The translations under genes were made by a program, and so were the position numbers. Below, in pieces: positions 18,301 to 25,777 of a stretch of DNA of 64,000 bases. How positions within the stretch are numbered: the first letter of the stretch is position 1; the number at the start of each line of letters is the position of its first letter. Below the pieces are notes generated by a model. The model was given only the letters and a program-made list of their open reading frames with translations. It did not search any database and had not been told where the DNA came from. Origin of the DNA: JAGOLU01 sp964542665 (GTDB lineage: Bacteria > Patescibacteriota > Microgenomatia > UBA1406 > GWC2-37-13). Location: contig CAZIUF010000002.1 of the NCBI GenBank assembly GCA_964542665.1, positions 1 to 64,000 of the forward strand. Direction: 5' to 3'.

Positions 18301-18563
18301 GTAAGTTTTTTTGATTTGCAGATCTCGATTTCATAGCGTGGCTTTCCATATGATAAGTCTTGGAAAGTGAGTGAGAACTTTTTACCCGTGTAGTCTTCGA
18401 TTGGGAAGAAGTTGGAGACTGTTTGCTTAAACAAACGGTCCTCAAAGTCCTTCCAAGATGCCTTTTGAATCTCAATGAGATCAACCTTTTCGAGGTTCTT
18501 CTCAGGCGTTCCTAAAAGAAGGGTTGATAACGCAGGGTTTTGGGGATCTCGAGGTTTTGCCAT
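15345..18563 (-). CDS. rpoB: DNA-directed RNA polymerase beta subunit
   Basis: Second-largest core subunit, 1072 residues from the ATG at 18563 (MAKPRDPQ); the ORF extends to a TTG at 18605, but the ATG gives the better N-terminus. Hallmarks include ICPIRSPEGPNIG, AGRHGNKGVIAK and GTPVDIIISPASILARMN. In the rifampicin pocket Asp398 (E. coli 516) and Arg411 (529) are kept, but positions equivalent to 513, 526 and 531 are Asn395, Asn408 and Thr413. It is the first gene of the polymerase/str cluster. No rplJ or rplL precedes it; rmlA follows upstream and a strong promoter lies between them. Confidence 0.98.
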   Translation of the reverse strand: MAKPRDPQNPALSTLLLGTPEKNLEKVDLIEIQKASWKDFEDRLFKQTVSNFFPIEDYTGKKFSLTFQDLSYGKPRYEIEICKSKKLTYDRPVYAKLELHNKREDQLKSQEVYLCNLPIMTSRGTFIINGIERAVISQIVRSPGAYLTAEIDKATGLTLYNAEIRPYIGAWLDFTINKQGVIEAKINRKRKMLATVFLRLFDGDDNAGIRNMFQDIDQELVEKYLIPTLKKDRTHSREDAVMEFYRKVKPGEPLVVENAYKTLNMIFFDQKRYSLGEVGRYKMNRRLGTTAENNPENHLLSKEDVVAAIKKLLLLTKHETTFDNIDHLGNRRLRTVGEIIALYGARVGMVRAEKEVRERMSLVASETQVAPSQVINTKPIATALNSFFRTSQLSNIIDQTNLLAELDNLRRITVAGPGGIEKERASFSIRDIAASQYGRICPIRSPEGPNIGVVTYLAMYAKVNKYGFLEAPYRKVVAKGKKMFPTDEIVFFQADDEDQYYITSANVNYNDDGSIKDDFVVARHMGEVAEVPVSQVQYIDISHREAIGVSAALIPFIQNDDASRALMGTHMQCQAVPLIKPAAPFVGTSMEGPIASALGRTVHAPEDATVEYVDAKKVVLKGKSGETYTYDLERFNRTNKDVCFDQRPRVEPKQKIKKGHLVIDGPGTDNGRLALGQNLTIAYTSLHGYGYEDGFVISQRLLKEDILTSITMEEFVADVVDTKLGPEELTRDIPNVREELLANLDKDGYIVEGTSVKGGDVLVGKVASKGERELTAEERLLRAIFGEKAKDVKDTSLRVPYGKRGVVVNVDTIDGQKDPNELEPSVLKRVLVYTANLRKVQVGDKLAGRHGNKGVIAKILPEYDMPYLEDGTPVDIIISPASILARMNMGQIFEAILAKIAQKTNMRIDAPVFERIKEEFIRGELKKLGLPLDGKQKLIDGRTGQAFDRQVLVGVGYILKLIHMVEDKFHARSVGPYSLVTQQPLGGKSQMGGQRFGEMEVWALEAHRVPHVLQEMLTIKSDDVRGRQKAFESIIKGIDIPQSSVPESFNVLVKELNALGLSVDYIGSENQI

Positions 18564-18637
18564 ATCGCTTGCGGAAGCAGGTTGTGCAAATTTTTTTAAC
18601 AACAAAAACCGCTCAAAATAGTGCCGGCTAGGACAAC

Positions 18638-18665
18638 ATTATACAGAAAGATTAACCAGTGTCAA
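18638..18665 (-). promoter_or_regulatory. Near-consensus sigma-70 promoter for rpoB
   Basis: On the minus strand TTGACA (18660-18665) and TATAAT (18638-18643) are both perfect consensus hexamers separated by 16 bases. They lie about 75 bases before the rpoB ATG at 18563, giving a leader of roughly 68 bases. This agrees with the canonical region 2.4 and 4.2 sequences of the sigma factor at 31240. Confidence 0.85.
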
Positions 18666-18691
18666 ACTGATTATATAGAAGCATGCTCAAG

Positions 18692-19420
18692 TCACTTGCT
18701 GGCACCAGATGATTTGACTTTATTTGCCCAGTATTGATTGGCACGGATGAGGGAGTCAAACGTACCCGCGTCCTCATACAATCCATTCAACACGCTCACT
18801 TTGAGCTCCCCAAGGGAAAGATATTGGTTGATTACGTCAGCTATCTCAATTTCTCCTCGTGCGGAAGGCGCAACTTTTTTGGCAAATGCTGACGCTCGTG
18901 AATCGAGGATGTAGAGACCAACCATCGCAAAATCACTTTTTGGCTCTTTTGGCTTTTCAACGATCGAGATGACTTTATTTTTATCATCAAACTCTATCAC
19001 TCCATATCTTTGAGGATCAGGAACTTGCTTAGCAAATACATGGCCGCCACCAGTGAACTGTTTAACCGTCGACGAAAAATCTTCATCAAAAATATTATCT
19101 CCAAGTATAAGCATCACATCATCGCCTGCAATAAACTGCTCACCAACGATGAACGCATCGGCAAGTCCACGGGGCTCTTCTTGTATCTCATACGTAAACT
19201 TACATCCGAAATCTCGTCCTGACCCCAACAGATTGAGAAACTGACCCGCGTACTGTGGTGCGATTATGATGAGAATTTCGGTGATGCCTGCCTGACGCAA
19301 TGTCTCAATAGGATAAAAAATCATCGGCTTGTTGTACACAGGAAGGAGTTGTTTGGAAGTGATCTTGGTGAGTGGTCGTAGCCGAGTTGCGTTGCCGCCT
19401 GCAAGGATGATGCCTTTCAT
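18692..19420 (-). CDS. rmlA: Glucose-1-phosphate nucleotidylyltransferase (RmlA-like)
   Basis: Sugar nucleotidyltransferase that makes NDP-glucose from NTP and glucose-1-phosphate, most likely dTDP-glucose for rhamnose-type sugars. The N-terminal LAGGNATRLRPLT is the nucleotide loop (GGxGTR with Ala for the second Gly), SKQLLPVYNKPMI is the RmlA-type lysine block, LILGDNIF binds the base, and VEKPKEPKS contains the sugar-phosphate Lys. At 242 residues it is about 50 shorter than classic RmlA and resembles the short, non-allosteric form. It has its own promoter and lies 129 bases upstream of rpoB. It could feed the glycan locus that starts at 33 kb. Confidence 0.9.
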   Translation of the reverse strand: MKGIILAGGNATRLRPLTKITSKQLLPVYNKPMIFYPIETLRQAGITEILIIIAPQYAGQFLNLLGSGRDFGCKFTYEIQEEPRGLADAFIVGEQFIAGDDVMLILGDNIFDEDFSSTVKQFTGGGHVFAKQVPDPQRYGVIEFDDKNKVISIVEKPKEPKSDFAMVGLYILDSRASAFAKKVAPSARGEIEIADVINQYLSLGELKVSVLNGLYEDAGTFDSLIRANQYWANKVKSSGASK

Positions 19421-19451
19421 AGTGCAATAAAACTATCAAATAGTGATGTTG

Positions 19452-19480
19452 ATTGTAAGCCCTATGCAGTCAAAAGTAAA
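19452..19480 (-). promoter_or_regulatory. Candidate promoter for rmlA
   Basis: TTTACT (19475-19480) and TACAAT (19452-19457) on the minus strand are separated by 17 bases, 31 bases before the rmlA ATG. Two mismatches to consensus at -35 and one at -10. Confidence 0.5.
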
Positions 19481-19500
19481 TCTGATCGAACCGATCCTGA

Positions 19501-19785
19501 TCAAGGAAAGGAAAGGGTGAGTGAGAAAAAGATGATGGCAAAACCAATCAGAATATATTCGATCAAAATCCGTATTCTTAAAGTGTGCGTTAAGATGTGG
19601 TGGTATACCCCCCAAATAATATATCCAACTGCAAAAGCAACAATACAGAAAAATTGAGCCTCACGCTGGCCTGAAAACAACCGCATCCCCAATAGAAATA
19701 TCGCTGCAGCTACTAAAATAAGCACGTAGTCGAACAAATGTCTATGCCAGATTTCGTCATGGATAAATTGAAAGAGATGATTCAT
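19501..19785 (-). CDS. Small polytopic membrane protein
   Basis: A 94-residue protein with three membrane segments, beginning MNHLFQFIHDEIWHRH. Several histidines lie at the membrane edges (HDEIWHRH; YHHILTH), but no known motif was recognised. I use the ATG at 19785; the ORF reaches 19842, which would overlap the 3' end of the CAP gene. It lies eight bases after the CAP-protein stop and is probably the last gene of the envelope operon. Confidence 0.65.
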   Translation of the reverse strand: MNHLFQFIHDEIWHRHLFDYVLILVAAAIFLLGMRLFSGQREAQFFCIVAFAVGYIIWGVYHHILTHTLRIRILIEYILIGFAIIFFSLTLSFP

Positions 19786-19792
19786 AGTTACG

Positions 19793-20803
19793 TTACAAAA
19801 TACTACCCCTGCCCAAAAAGAACATGCCAATGAGTATCGCAATCAAGAATATCACGTGTGCAAGGTGTTTACCACGATGCATATATTGTGCTGATTTGCT
19901 CACATGGTAAAGATCGATTATAAACGCAGCGATCAAAAATCCGATTAGCATCCCTATAATCACTCGAAATGCTGGGTATAAATTGAGCGATGGTGAGGAT
20001 GGAGTCGGCTTTGTCATCTCTTCTTTTACCTGTGAAAGATCGGAATTGACTTCATTGCTCGGAAGTGTCTCGCGGTCCGACTCTGAAAGTACTTCAGGTG
20101 TAAGAGTAGCTGTAGGAAGAGGAGTAGCGGTTGGAGGTATGGAGGTTGGAACTATGGCGGCAACCTGCACAATCGAGTTGGTGGGCTCAGATTGGCTTGT
20201 CTGGGTAGCAGGTTGTGCCGGTGCGTTCCCGCTACGACTCCCAAACATCTGTACTACGAGAGTGGTTTCTTCGCCTTGTAATGTGCCATTTACCACGGCA
20301 AACCCAATATCTTGGTAGTTTGACTTCAGAATATTATCACGATGAGTAGGTGAGTTCATCCATGCATTGACTACATCTTCGCTTGTCGCGTAGTTTTTAG
20401 CCAAGTTTTCACCTGCTGAATCATATTGGTATCCTGAACCAAGTATAAAGTTCCACGGACTTTCGCCATTTGGACCAAAATGTGCCCAATACCCCTTCGC
20501 AAACATATCTTGGGCCTTGGCTGCTGCTGCTGCTGCTAGCTCGGGTGTGTAGGTGAGTTTACCCAAACCATTGGAGGCTCTCTGCTCATTGGTTAAAATC
20601 AGCAATCGAACCGTACTTACATCTGTGGCAAAACCAAGTACATTTCCTGTCTGTGCGCCCAGATTACGAAGGATGACAAAGCTTACCAAAGCGAGGCCAA
20701 GAAAGGCGGTCAAAGAAGTATGAGAGACAGAGGAAGCCTGATGGTTATTATGTCTTCCTGGCACGAAGATATGACGCAATATTTTTTTGAAGGGTATATA
20801 CAT
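19793..20803 (-). CDS. CAP/SCP-domain surface protein
   Basis: A 336-residue secreted or membrane protein with a CAP (CRISP/Antigen 5/PR-1) domain at about residues 65-195. Conserved elements include LTNEQRASNGL, the MFAKGYWAHFGPNGESPW histidine block, AGENLAKNY, the WMNSPTHRDNIL block and DIGFAVV. One membrane segment precedes the domain (about 30-48). A Pro/Thr-rich linker with TATPLPTATLTPE follows, then two C-terminal membrane segments. CAP proteins are widespread in bacteria, with mostly unknown function; the His/Glu cavity suggests a metal-dependent or lipid-binding role. The start overlaps the VanZ gene by 56 bases, with AGGA right before the ATG. Confidence 0.88.
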   Translation of the reverse strand: MYIPFKKILRHIFVPGRHNNHQASSVSHTSLTAFLGLALVSFVILRNLGAQTGNVLGFATDVSTVRLLILTNEQRASNGLGKLTYTPELAAAAAAKAQDMFAKGYWAHFGPNGESPWNFILGSGYQYDSAGENLAKNYATSEDVVNAWMNSPTHRDNILKSNYQDIGFAVVNGTLQGEETTLVVQMFGSRSGNAPAQPATQTSQSEPTNSIVQVAAIVPTSIPPTATPLPTATLTPEVLSESDRETLPSNEVNSDLSQVKEEMTKPTPSSPSLNLYPAFRVIIGMLIGFLIAAFIIDLYHVSKSAQYMHRGKHLAHVIFLIAILIGMFFLGRGSIL

Positions 20804-21185
20804 ATCCTGCTTTGCCTAACCAGTATACAGATATGATTCCAATAAGGTCAATACCGATATCGCGTACGCTCCCAGATCGGGTAGGGATAAATTGTTGGTG
20901 TAACTCATCTGAGATCGAGTAGGCGAGGGCAAGCAGCGCAGCGATAAGCCAACTTCTGTTTTTCATTCCACTTTGACTGAGTGCATATGCGTTGGTCAGG
21001 GTCAACAGTGCATATCCACTTGCGTGAAGAGTCTTGAGGATAATAAAGTTGTAGAGGGGGGTCTCACTTGCCTGAACGTGGCTTCGACTAGAGGCTACAA
21101 ATATAAAAACCATGATACACAGCGAGGGGATCCAGTACACAATAATACGCTTCAAGTTTGACGGGATGAGCGAATGAGTTGCCAT
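20748..21185 (-). CDS. VanZ-like membrane protein
   Basis: A 145-residue membrane protein of the VanZ family. Three to four membrane segments are visible, and the family block SDELHQQFIPTRSGSVRDIG followed by a hydrophobic D-x-x-G helix is clear. VanZ-type proteins are linked to teicoplanin tolerance and envelope changes, but the biochemical role is unknown. It overlaps both neighbours (34 bases with the lamin-tail gene, 56 with the CAP gene), so it is translated from the same message. Its place in an operon with FtsEX and a wall hydrolase fits an envelope function. Confidence 0.88.
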   Translation of the reverse strand: MATHSLIPSNLKRIIVYWIPSLCIMVFIFVASSRSHVQASETPLYNFIILKTLHASGYALLTLTNAYALSQSGMKNRSWLIAALLALAYSISDELHQQFIPTRSGSVRDIGIDLIGIISVYWLGKAGYVYTLQKNIASYLRARKT

Positions 21186-22930
21186 AATGAGACACCCATA
21201 ATCATACCAAGTATGACTTGAAACATATCCACTATCGTATCACGCCAATCGGAGCCTGAAGTCACTGACCTACCCAAAGCAATTGCTGATGAAGAAGTGC
21301 TTTCGGGATATTCATCTTGATCCGGGAGGTCATATACGATTGAGTCTACATACTGAGATGACGCGCTCTCATTGTCAAGCCCAGTTACTGATGATTGAGT
21401 TGATTTACCTAAAACAGTGGAGCCGGCAGTATTTTTCGTAACTCCAACTCGAGGGGTGGCCGTTGGACGAGGTGTAGATGTGGGACGTTTTGTTGGAGTG
21501 GGGCTTGGTGCTATGCAACTATTGTTCGTGGCACCACGAGAAGGTGTTTGTAGGCACCATGCTGAGCCATGTAGATCTGATTTTGCAATTGAGAGATCTT
21601 CTTGAGAGTCAGAATATGAAAATGATTCAACAAGAACTTTTTGTGGATTTAATAATCGCACTGTATCACTATCATTGTTCAATAACTGTTGAGAAAACTC
21701 GATCACCCCAAAGCTCTGCGGAGCTATGTTCATAGAAAAAATGCGCGGGGCAGAACCACCATCAGCTACATCATCTATATACCAGTCTCTAAGGTATGCT
21801 TCACGATCTGAGTCATTAAATATTTCAATCCACTCATTGTCATCGCCTGATGGCTGTGGATATATCTCAGACAACATGATTGAGTCAGGGATAACGATGG
21901 TTGGAGTAGGAGTGGGGGTCTTTGTTAGCGTGGTTGATGATTGTGCTGCGGCTGTGCCTGTTATGGTACTGCACGCATAATTTGTTTGTGCACGGGTAGG
22001 AGATTGGACACAGTAATATGTTGCTTCAGGGTAGGGTTTCGACCAGCTCATCGCCACATCAGCGCGGTCATATAAAAACAGTTCAACAACAGTCTCCTGG
22101 CTGTCGATAAGTCTTACATTATCGCCCGTATTGTTAAATATTGTCTTGGTCATATCAATGGCAAATAGTTGCTTTGACTGGATGACACCTGCCAGAGCGA
22201 TTGGGCTTGAGCCACCATTTTCAATATCGTCTATAAACCATCCGTGTAAATCTACGTCAAAATCTGATCCGTTGTACAACTCAACCCACTCAGGCTGATC
22301 ATCAGCAGGGTTTGCAAATACCTCGTTGAGATATATTTTGGGCATAGGCGTAGGTGCTGGTGGAGTCACTGAGGGTACTGGAGTCGGGGTGAGCAATGGC
22401 GTGGGAGTTGGAGTAAATGTAATCGAAGGTGAAATATTGCTCGATGGTGTTGGAATGACGAGTGTACAATCGCTCAGACTATCATTGAGCAGTCCAAAAG
22501 TAGCCAGTTGCGACAGCCAGTTGTTAGAGGTATGTGGATTGCGTGCATACGATTTACCAGTTCCTGGAGTGCCCGTGTACGAATGACTATCTATGAGTTG
22601 AGCTGATTCAGTCGAAGGTGGGCCAATTGCATTGAATAATCTGATCTGATCCGCAGAAGCTGTATTAAGATTAAAAGTTCCACTAAAAACCAAGCATTGA
22701 TTTGGAGCGATATACGTGTTGGATGGGATAGTAAAGTATGCGCTGCTTCCCCCATCATCGTCTATGTACCAGCCAGACAGATCAACGATTGATGAGTCAC
22801 TATTGAATAACTCAACCTTTTGAGGTGAGTCAGTTCCGAACTCACTCACGATGATGGAAGCATACGAAGGAGCGACATAAATGAGAAGTGCGAATGTGGA
22901 TATACAGGTGATGAGTCTGATATGACGCAT
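21152..22930 (-). CDS. Secreted protein with three lamin-tail domains
   Basis: A 592-residue surface protein: signal peptide (1-24), three lamin-tail (LTD) domains and a C-terminal membrane anchor (about 565-583). The domains start at IIVSEFGTDSP, IYLNEVFANPADDQPEW and IMLSEIYPQPSGDDNEW; each carries the ELFNSD/ELYNGS/EIFNDS strand and a Gly/Leu-W-x-I-D-D turn (SGWYIDD, HGWFIDD, RDWYIDD). They are joined by Thr-Pro-rich linkers of about 30-45 residues (TPTPTPLLTPTPVPSVTP and similar). Bacterial LTDs occur in secreted nucleases and adhesins; no enzyme domain is present here, so a structural or binding role is likelier. It starts three bases after the upstream gene ends. Confidence 0.88.
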   Translation of the reverse strand: MRHIRLITCISTFALLIYVAPSYASIIVSEFGTDSPQKVELFNSDSSIVDLSGWYIDDDGGSSAYFTIPSNTYIAPNQCLVFSGTFNLNTASADQIRLFNAIGPPSTESAQLIDSHSYTGTPGTGKSYARNPHTSNNWLSQLATFGLLNDSLSDCTLVIPTPSSNISPSITFTPTPTPLLTPTPVPSVTPPAPTPMPKIYLNEVFANPADDQPEWVELYNGSDFDVDLHGWFIDDIENGGSSPIALAGVIQSKQLFAIDMTKTIFNNTGDNVRLIDSQETVVELFLYDRADVAMSWSKPYPEATYYCVQSPTRAQTNYACSTITGTAAAQSSTTLTKTPTPTPTIVIPDSIMLSEIYPQPSGDDNEWIEIFNDSDREAYLRDWYIDDVADGGSAPRIFSMNIAPQSFGVIEFSQQLLNNDSDTVRLLNPQKVLVESFSYSDSQEDLSIAKSDLHGSAWCLQTPSRGATNNSCIAPSPTPTKRPTSTPRPTATPRVGVTKNTAGSTVLGKSTQSSVTGLDNESASSQYVDSIVYDLPDQDEYPESTSSSAIALGRSVTSGSDWRDTIVDMFQVILGMIMGVSLWQLIRSSRQT

Positions 22931-22932
22931 GA

Positions 22933-24147
22933 TTACTCAAACACTGCAGCACGTCCCGACAATGAGTAATACTGCGAGAGTTTCAGGTCTGGCCCATAGA
23001 TCGGGTCGTTCATAATATACTCTCCATCCACCTTCTTCTTTAGTACCACATAATGACTTTGGCCACGCACGGAGCTGATTACAGGTATCCCACGAGATAG
23101 GAAGCTGTCTATGTCAGAGTTAGCAATCTCTCGGTACGACAGACCTCCAGGCCAGGATCCGTTGAACACTCCTGGTGTATATGCCCATGCGCTATAAGGG
23201 AGGAAGTATTGTGGATTGGATGCAAAATATGAAGGTGTAATTGTGTGGCCATAGTAGGTGAGTACCATCGATAGCGAGGTGATAAAACAACCAACATCAA
23301 GCACTGTTTCGCTTGAATTACCCATCCGTATGCCAGCCCACCGCGCGTCTCTTTGAGAGTAGTAATAGCCGCCTTCACCCGTGCCAAAGCTCCCCGCTGC
23401 CACAACATCTGCCCCCGTTGATATACGGAAGCTCTTGAGCGATTGTATCTGCAATCGTGCCTCGGCGATCCTTGCTTGATAAACAGACTCATCATTACGC
23501 GTAACTGCAATCAATATGTTTTTTGACTGTTGCTGATTAATAAGTTCATTTTTTTGGGCTTGAAGTTGTGATTGTGTTTCTGCAAGTTCTTCTTTGCGCT
23601 TTTCCCTAAGTTGCTTTTGTTCCTCGAAGTTTTGTTTTGTCTCTTCTGTTTCAAGGACGATGGCTTGTGCACGAGCCTCAGCAACCTGATGATATTTGAG
23701 TGAAGTCAGTAGGGCAGTTGCGTTCTCAGCGCCCAATACATAGTCTAGTAGTGTTACAGATCGCTTCTTGTACTTTTCTCGAGCTGTTTGGATAAAACTT
23801 TTCAGTTGCTGGTCGAGCTTAGTATCAAGCGACTCAATCCTCTTGCCCAGAAGATCTACTTCGTTTTGGATAGTAATCACCTGCGCCTCGAGCTTCTTAA
23901 TACGCTCCTGAGTGATATAGGTTTGAGTACGCAGATTTTCGAGTTCACCTGCAAGAGTGCTTCGTTTTGTCCGTGCCTCATCCAATTGTTTTTGGTACTC
24001 GTTTATTCTATCTTCAAGCCTTGATTGCTCCTCAGTATTTGCACTTATTGGTGTTGGGGTCGGGCTTGATTCTTGAGCAATAACAGGAAACGAGCTAGCG
24101 AGTAGTATTCCAACGAGAAAATAGGTGAGAAAACGTGTCAATTTCAC
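22933..24147 (-). CDS. Coiled-coil plus C39-like peptidase, likely FtsEX-dependent wall hydrolase
   Basis: A secreted two-part protein. A signal peptide (MKLTRFLTYF..., cut near AQES) and a short TPTP stretch lead into a long coiled coil (about residues 35-230) like the N-terminal halves of EnvC, PcsB and CwlO. After a Gly-rich linker, a papain-like C39-type domain follows with Cys287 in DVGCFITS, His365 in GQSHYVVLKKK and Asp in NDPIYG. YYYSQRDARWAG begins the domain, as in Peptidase_C39_2. The GTG at 24147 gives a classical signal peptide and avoids the overlap with ftsX that the ORF start at 24243 would cause. It lies 52 bases after ftsX. Confidence 0.85.
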   Translation of the reverse strand: MKLTRFLTYFLVGILLASSFPVIAQESSPTPTPISANTEEQSRLEDRINEYQKQLDEARTKRSTLAGELENLRTQTYITQERIKKLEAQVITIQNEVDLLGKRIESLDTKLDQQLKSFIQTAREKYKKRSVTLLDYVLGAENATALLTSLKYHQVAEARAQAIVLETEETKQNFEEQKQLREKRKEELAETQSQLQAQKNELINQQQSKNILIAVTRNDESVYQARIAEARLQIQSLKSFRISTGADVVAAGSFGTGEGGYYYSQRDARWAGIRMGNSSETVLDVGCFITSLSMVLTYYGHTITPSYFASNPQYFLPYSAWAYTPGVFNGSWPGGLSYREIANSDIDSFLSRGIPVISSVRGQSHYVVLKKKVDGEYIMNDPIYGPDLKLSQYYSLSGRAAVFE

Positions 24148-24199
24148 CCCATCACAGTAGCAGATTGATCTAGGAAAGACAACTTTTAGACAGAAGTAT

Positions 24200-25093
24200 T
24201 CAGACAAGATATTTCTGCGTCGCAATTTTTGTTGATAGGCCACTGATAATCATCATGAGTATCCAGGTGCCCACACAAACAACGCCGAGGAAAACTGCAT
24301 TGAGTGGCCAGATCACTAAGGTGAACTCACGTATGGGAAGAGTTAGGGTCGCTATCCCATTGAGATATGAAACGAGACCTTGATACATATATGCGAGTCC
24401 AAGTCCGTATAACCCACACCCAACGAGAGCAGAAAAAGTTGTTACGATGTAGCTTTCGATGAAAAAGGGCTTAGTGATATAACGAGAAGTTGCACCTAGA
24501 AGCTCATATATTTCGATTTCCTCTTTTCGCATGGCGATTTTGAAAGAGATCATCGTGGCAAGGATGAGCATGGTCATGAGTGCAAGGTAACCGACAAATA
24601 TCACCGTACTATTTCGAATAATTGATGTGATCGAAAGCAAGCGGGTAACAGTCGCCTTTTGATATTGAACCTCATCGACCCCAGCCTGTTTTTTCAAATA
24701 AGTAGACATCTCTTCGAGATAGGTTGCATTTTTTGCTTTGATCTCGAGTGACGGAGGAAAAATATCTGGTGATGTATCCTCGATGAGTAGTTGATTTGCG
24801 CCTGCTTGCTGCTTATATATTTCATAGGCCTGTTGTTTATCGATATAGGTGATCGTCGCAGTTTTCCCAGATTGTGTGAGAAACTCTCTTATCCGAAATA
24901 TATCAGCTTCAGCTGTAGTTGGCTGAAAGTAGACGATGATCTTTGGTTCTGACTCGATGGAGTTGAGTGTTGATAAGATAAATAGCGTCCCGGTGCTGAC
25001 AACCAAGATGAGAAATGTTACAAATACCTGGATCATACACATGCTCAAAGACTGAAACGGAGTGCGACGGATATTGATGAATGATTCTTTCAT
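24200..25093 (-). CDS. ftsX: Cell-division ABC transporter permease FtsX
   Basis: Membrane partner of FtsE that passes ATP-driven movement to a periplasmic or wall hydrolase. The layout is typical: a short cytoplasmic N-terminus, TM1 (about 17-41), a 120-residue extracellular domain (about 45-165), then three C-terminal TMs. The conserved cytoplasmic block FKIAMRKEEIEIYELLGAT is followed by a hydrophobic segment. The length of 297 is normal. The ATG overlaps the ftsE stop by four bases. The extracellular domain would be expected to bind the coiled coil of the hydrolase encoded next. Confidence 0.93.
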   Translation of the reverse strand: MKESFINIRRTPFQSLSMCMIQVFVTFLILVVSTGTLFILSTLNSIESEPKIIVYFQPTTAEADIFRIREFLTQSGKTATITYIDKQQAYEIYKQQAGANQLLIEDTSPDIFPPSLEIKAKNATYLEEMSTYLKKQAGVDEVQYQKATVTRLLSITSIIRNSTVIFVGYLALMTMLILATMISFKIAMRKEEIEIYELLGATSRYITKPFFIESYIVTTFSALVGCGLYGLGLAYMYQGLVSYLNGIATLTLPIREFTLVIWPLNAVFLGVVCVGTWILMMIISGLSTKIATQKYLV

Positions 25094-25773
25094 GGTGTGG
25101 TATGCAAATTGGATGTGTCAGATACGAGATGACCTTGGTCTAGGGTAAGAGTTCTTTTTTTGAGACTATTCACTACGTCATTATTGTGGGTTGCAATGAC
25201 CACGGTCCGTTGACCAGCGAGGCTCGTAAATATACGCATGATTTCCCAGGTAGTTTTTGGGTCGAGGTTGCCCGTTGGCTCATCAGCCAAGATGATCTGT
25301 CTCCCACCGGCAAGTGCGCGAGCTATGGCGACTCGTTGTTGTTCACCAGCTGAAAGCTGGGAAGGAAACTCATACACCCTATTCTCGAGTCCAACACTGT
25401 GCAACACAGACATGACTTCAGGTTGATAGAAGGATGGCGAAATACCTTTGATTGTGAGCGCAACGAGGACATTTTCGAATACATTTTTGTAGGGAATGAT
25501 TTTAAAATCCTGGAATACAAAACCGATCTCTTGTCTCAGAAGAGCAAGTTTTTTACCACCGATTCGACCGACTTTAGTGCCCGAGGTACCCACCTCGATT
25601 GTTCCTGATTTAGGTCGATGTGCCCCCATGATCGAGTTGAGTACAGTGCTTTTTCCGGCTCCGGACTGACCCACCAAAAAAACGAAGTCATTTTTGGGTA
25701 TATCAAACGAAACACTGCTGAGTGCGGTCACTCCGTTACCGAAAGAAATGGTGACGTTTCTAAATGAGATCAT
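25090..25773 (-). CDS. ftsE: Cell-division ATP-binding protein FtsE
   Basis: ABC ATPase of 227 residues. Walker A GQSGAGKS is at 35-42, the Q-loop is FVFQDFKI (about 86-91), the signature is LSAGEQQ (140-146, Ala-Gly-Glu instead of SGGE), Walker B is ILADEP (161-166) and the switch His is 196. The close match of the Walker A-proximal helix and EPTGNLDP block to FtsE/LolD places it in this subfamily, and the coupled ftsX confirms FtsE. It starts four bases after the preceding small anchored protein ends. Confidence 0.95.
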   Translation of the reverse strand: MISFRNVTISFGNGVTALSSVSFDIPKNDFVFLVGQSGAGKSTVLNSIMGAHRPKSGTIEVGTSGTKVGRIGGKKLALLRQEIGFVFQDFKIIPYKNVFENVLVALTIKGISPSFYQPEVMSVLHSVGLENRVYEFPSQLSAGEQQRVAIARALAGGRQIILADEPTGNLDPKTTWEIMRIFTSLAGQRTVVIATHNNDVVNSLKKRTLTLDQGHLVSDTSNLHTTP

Positions 25774-25777
25774 ATGA

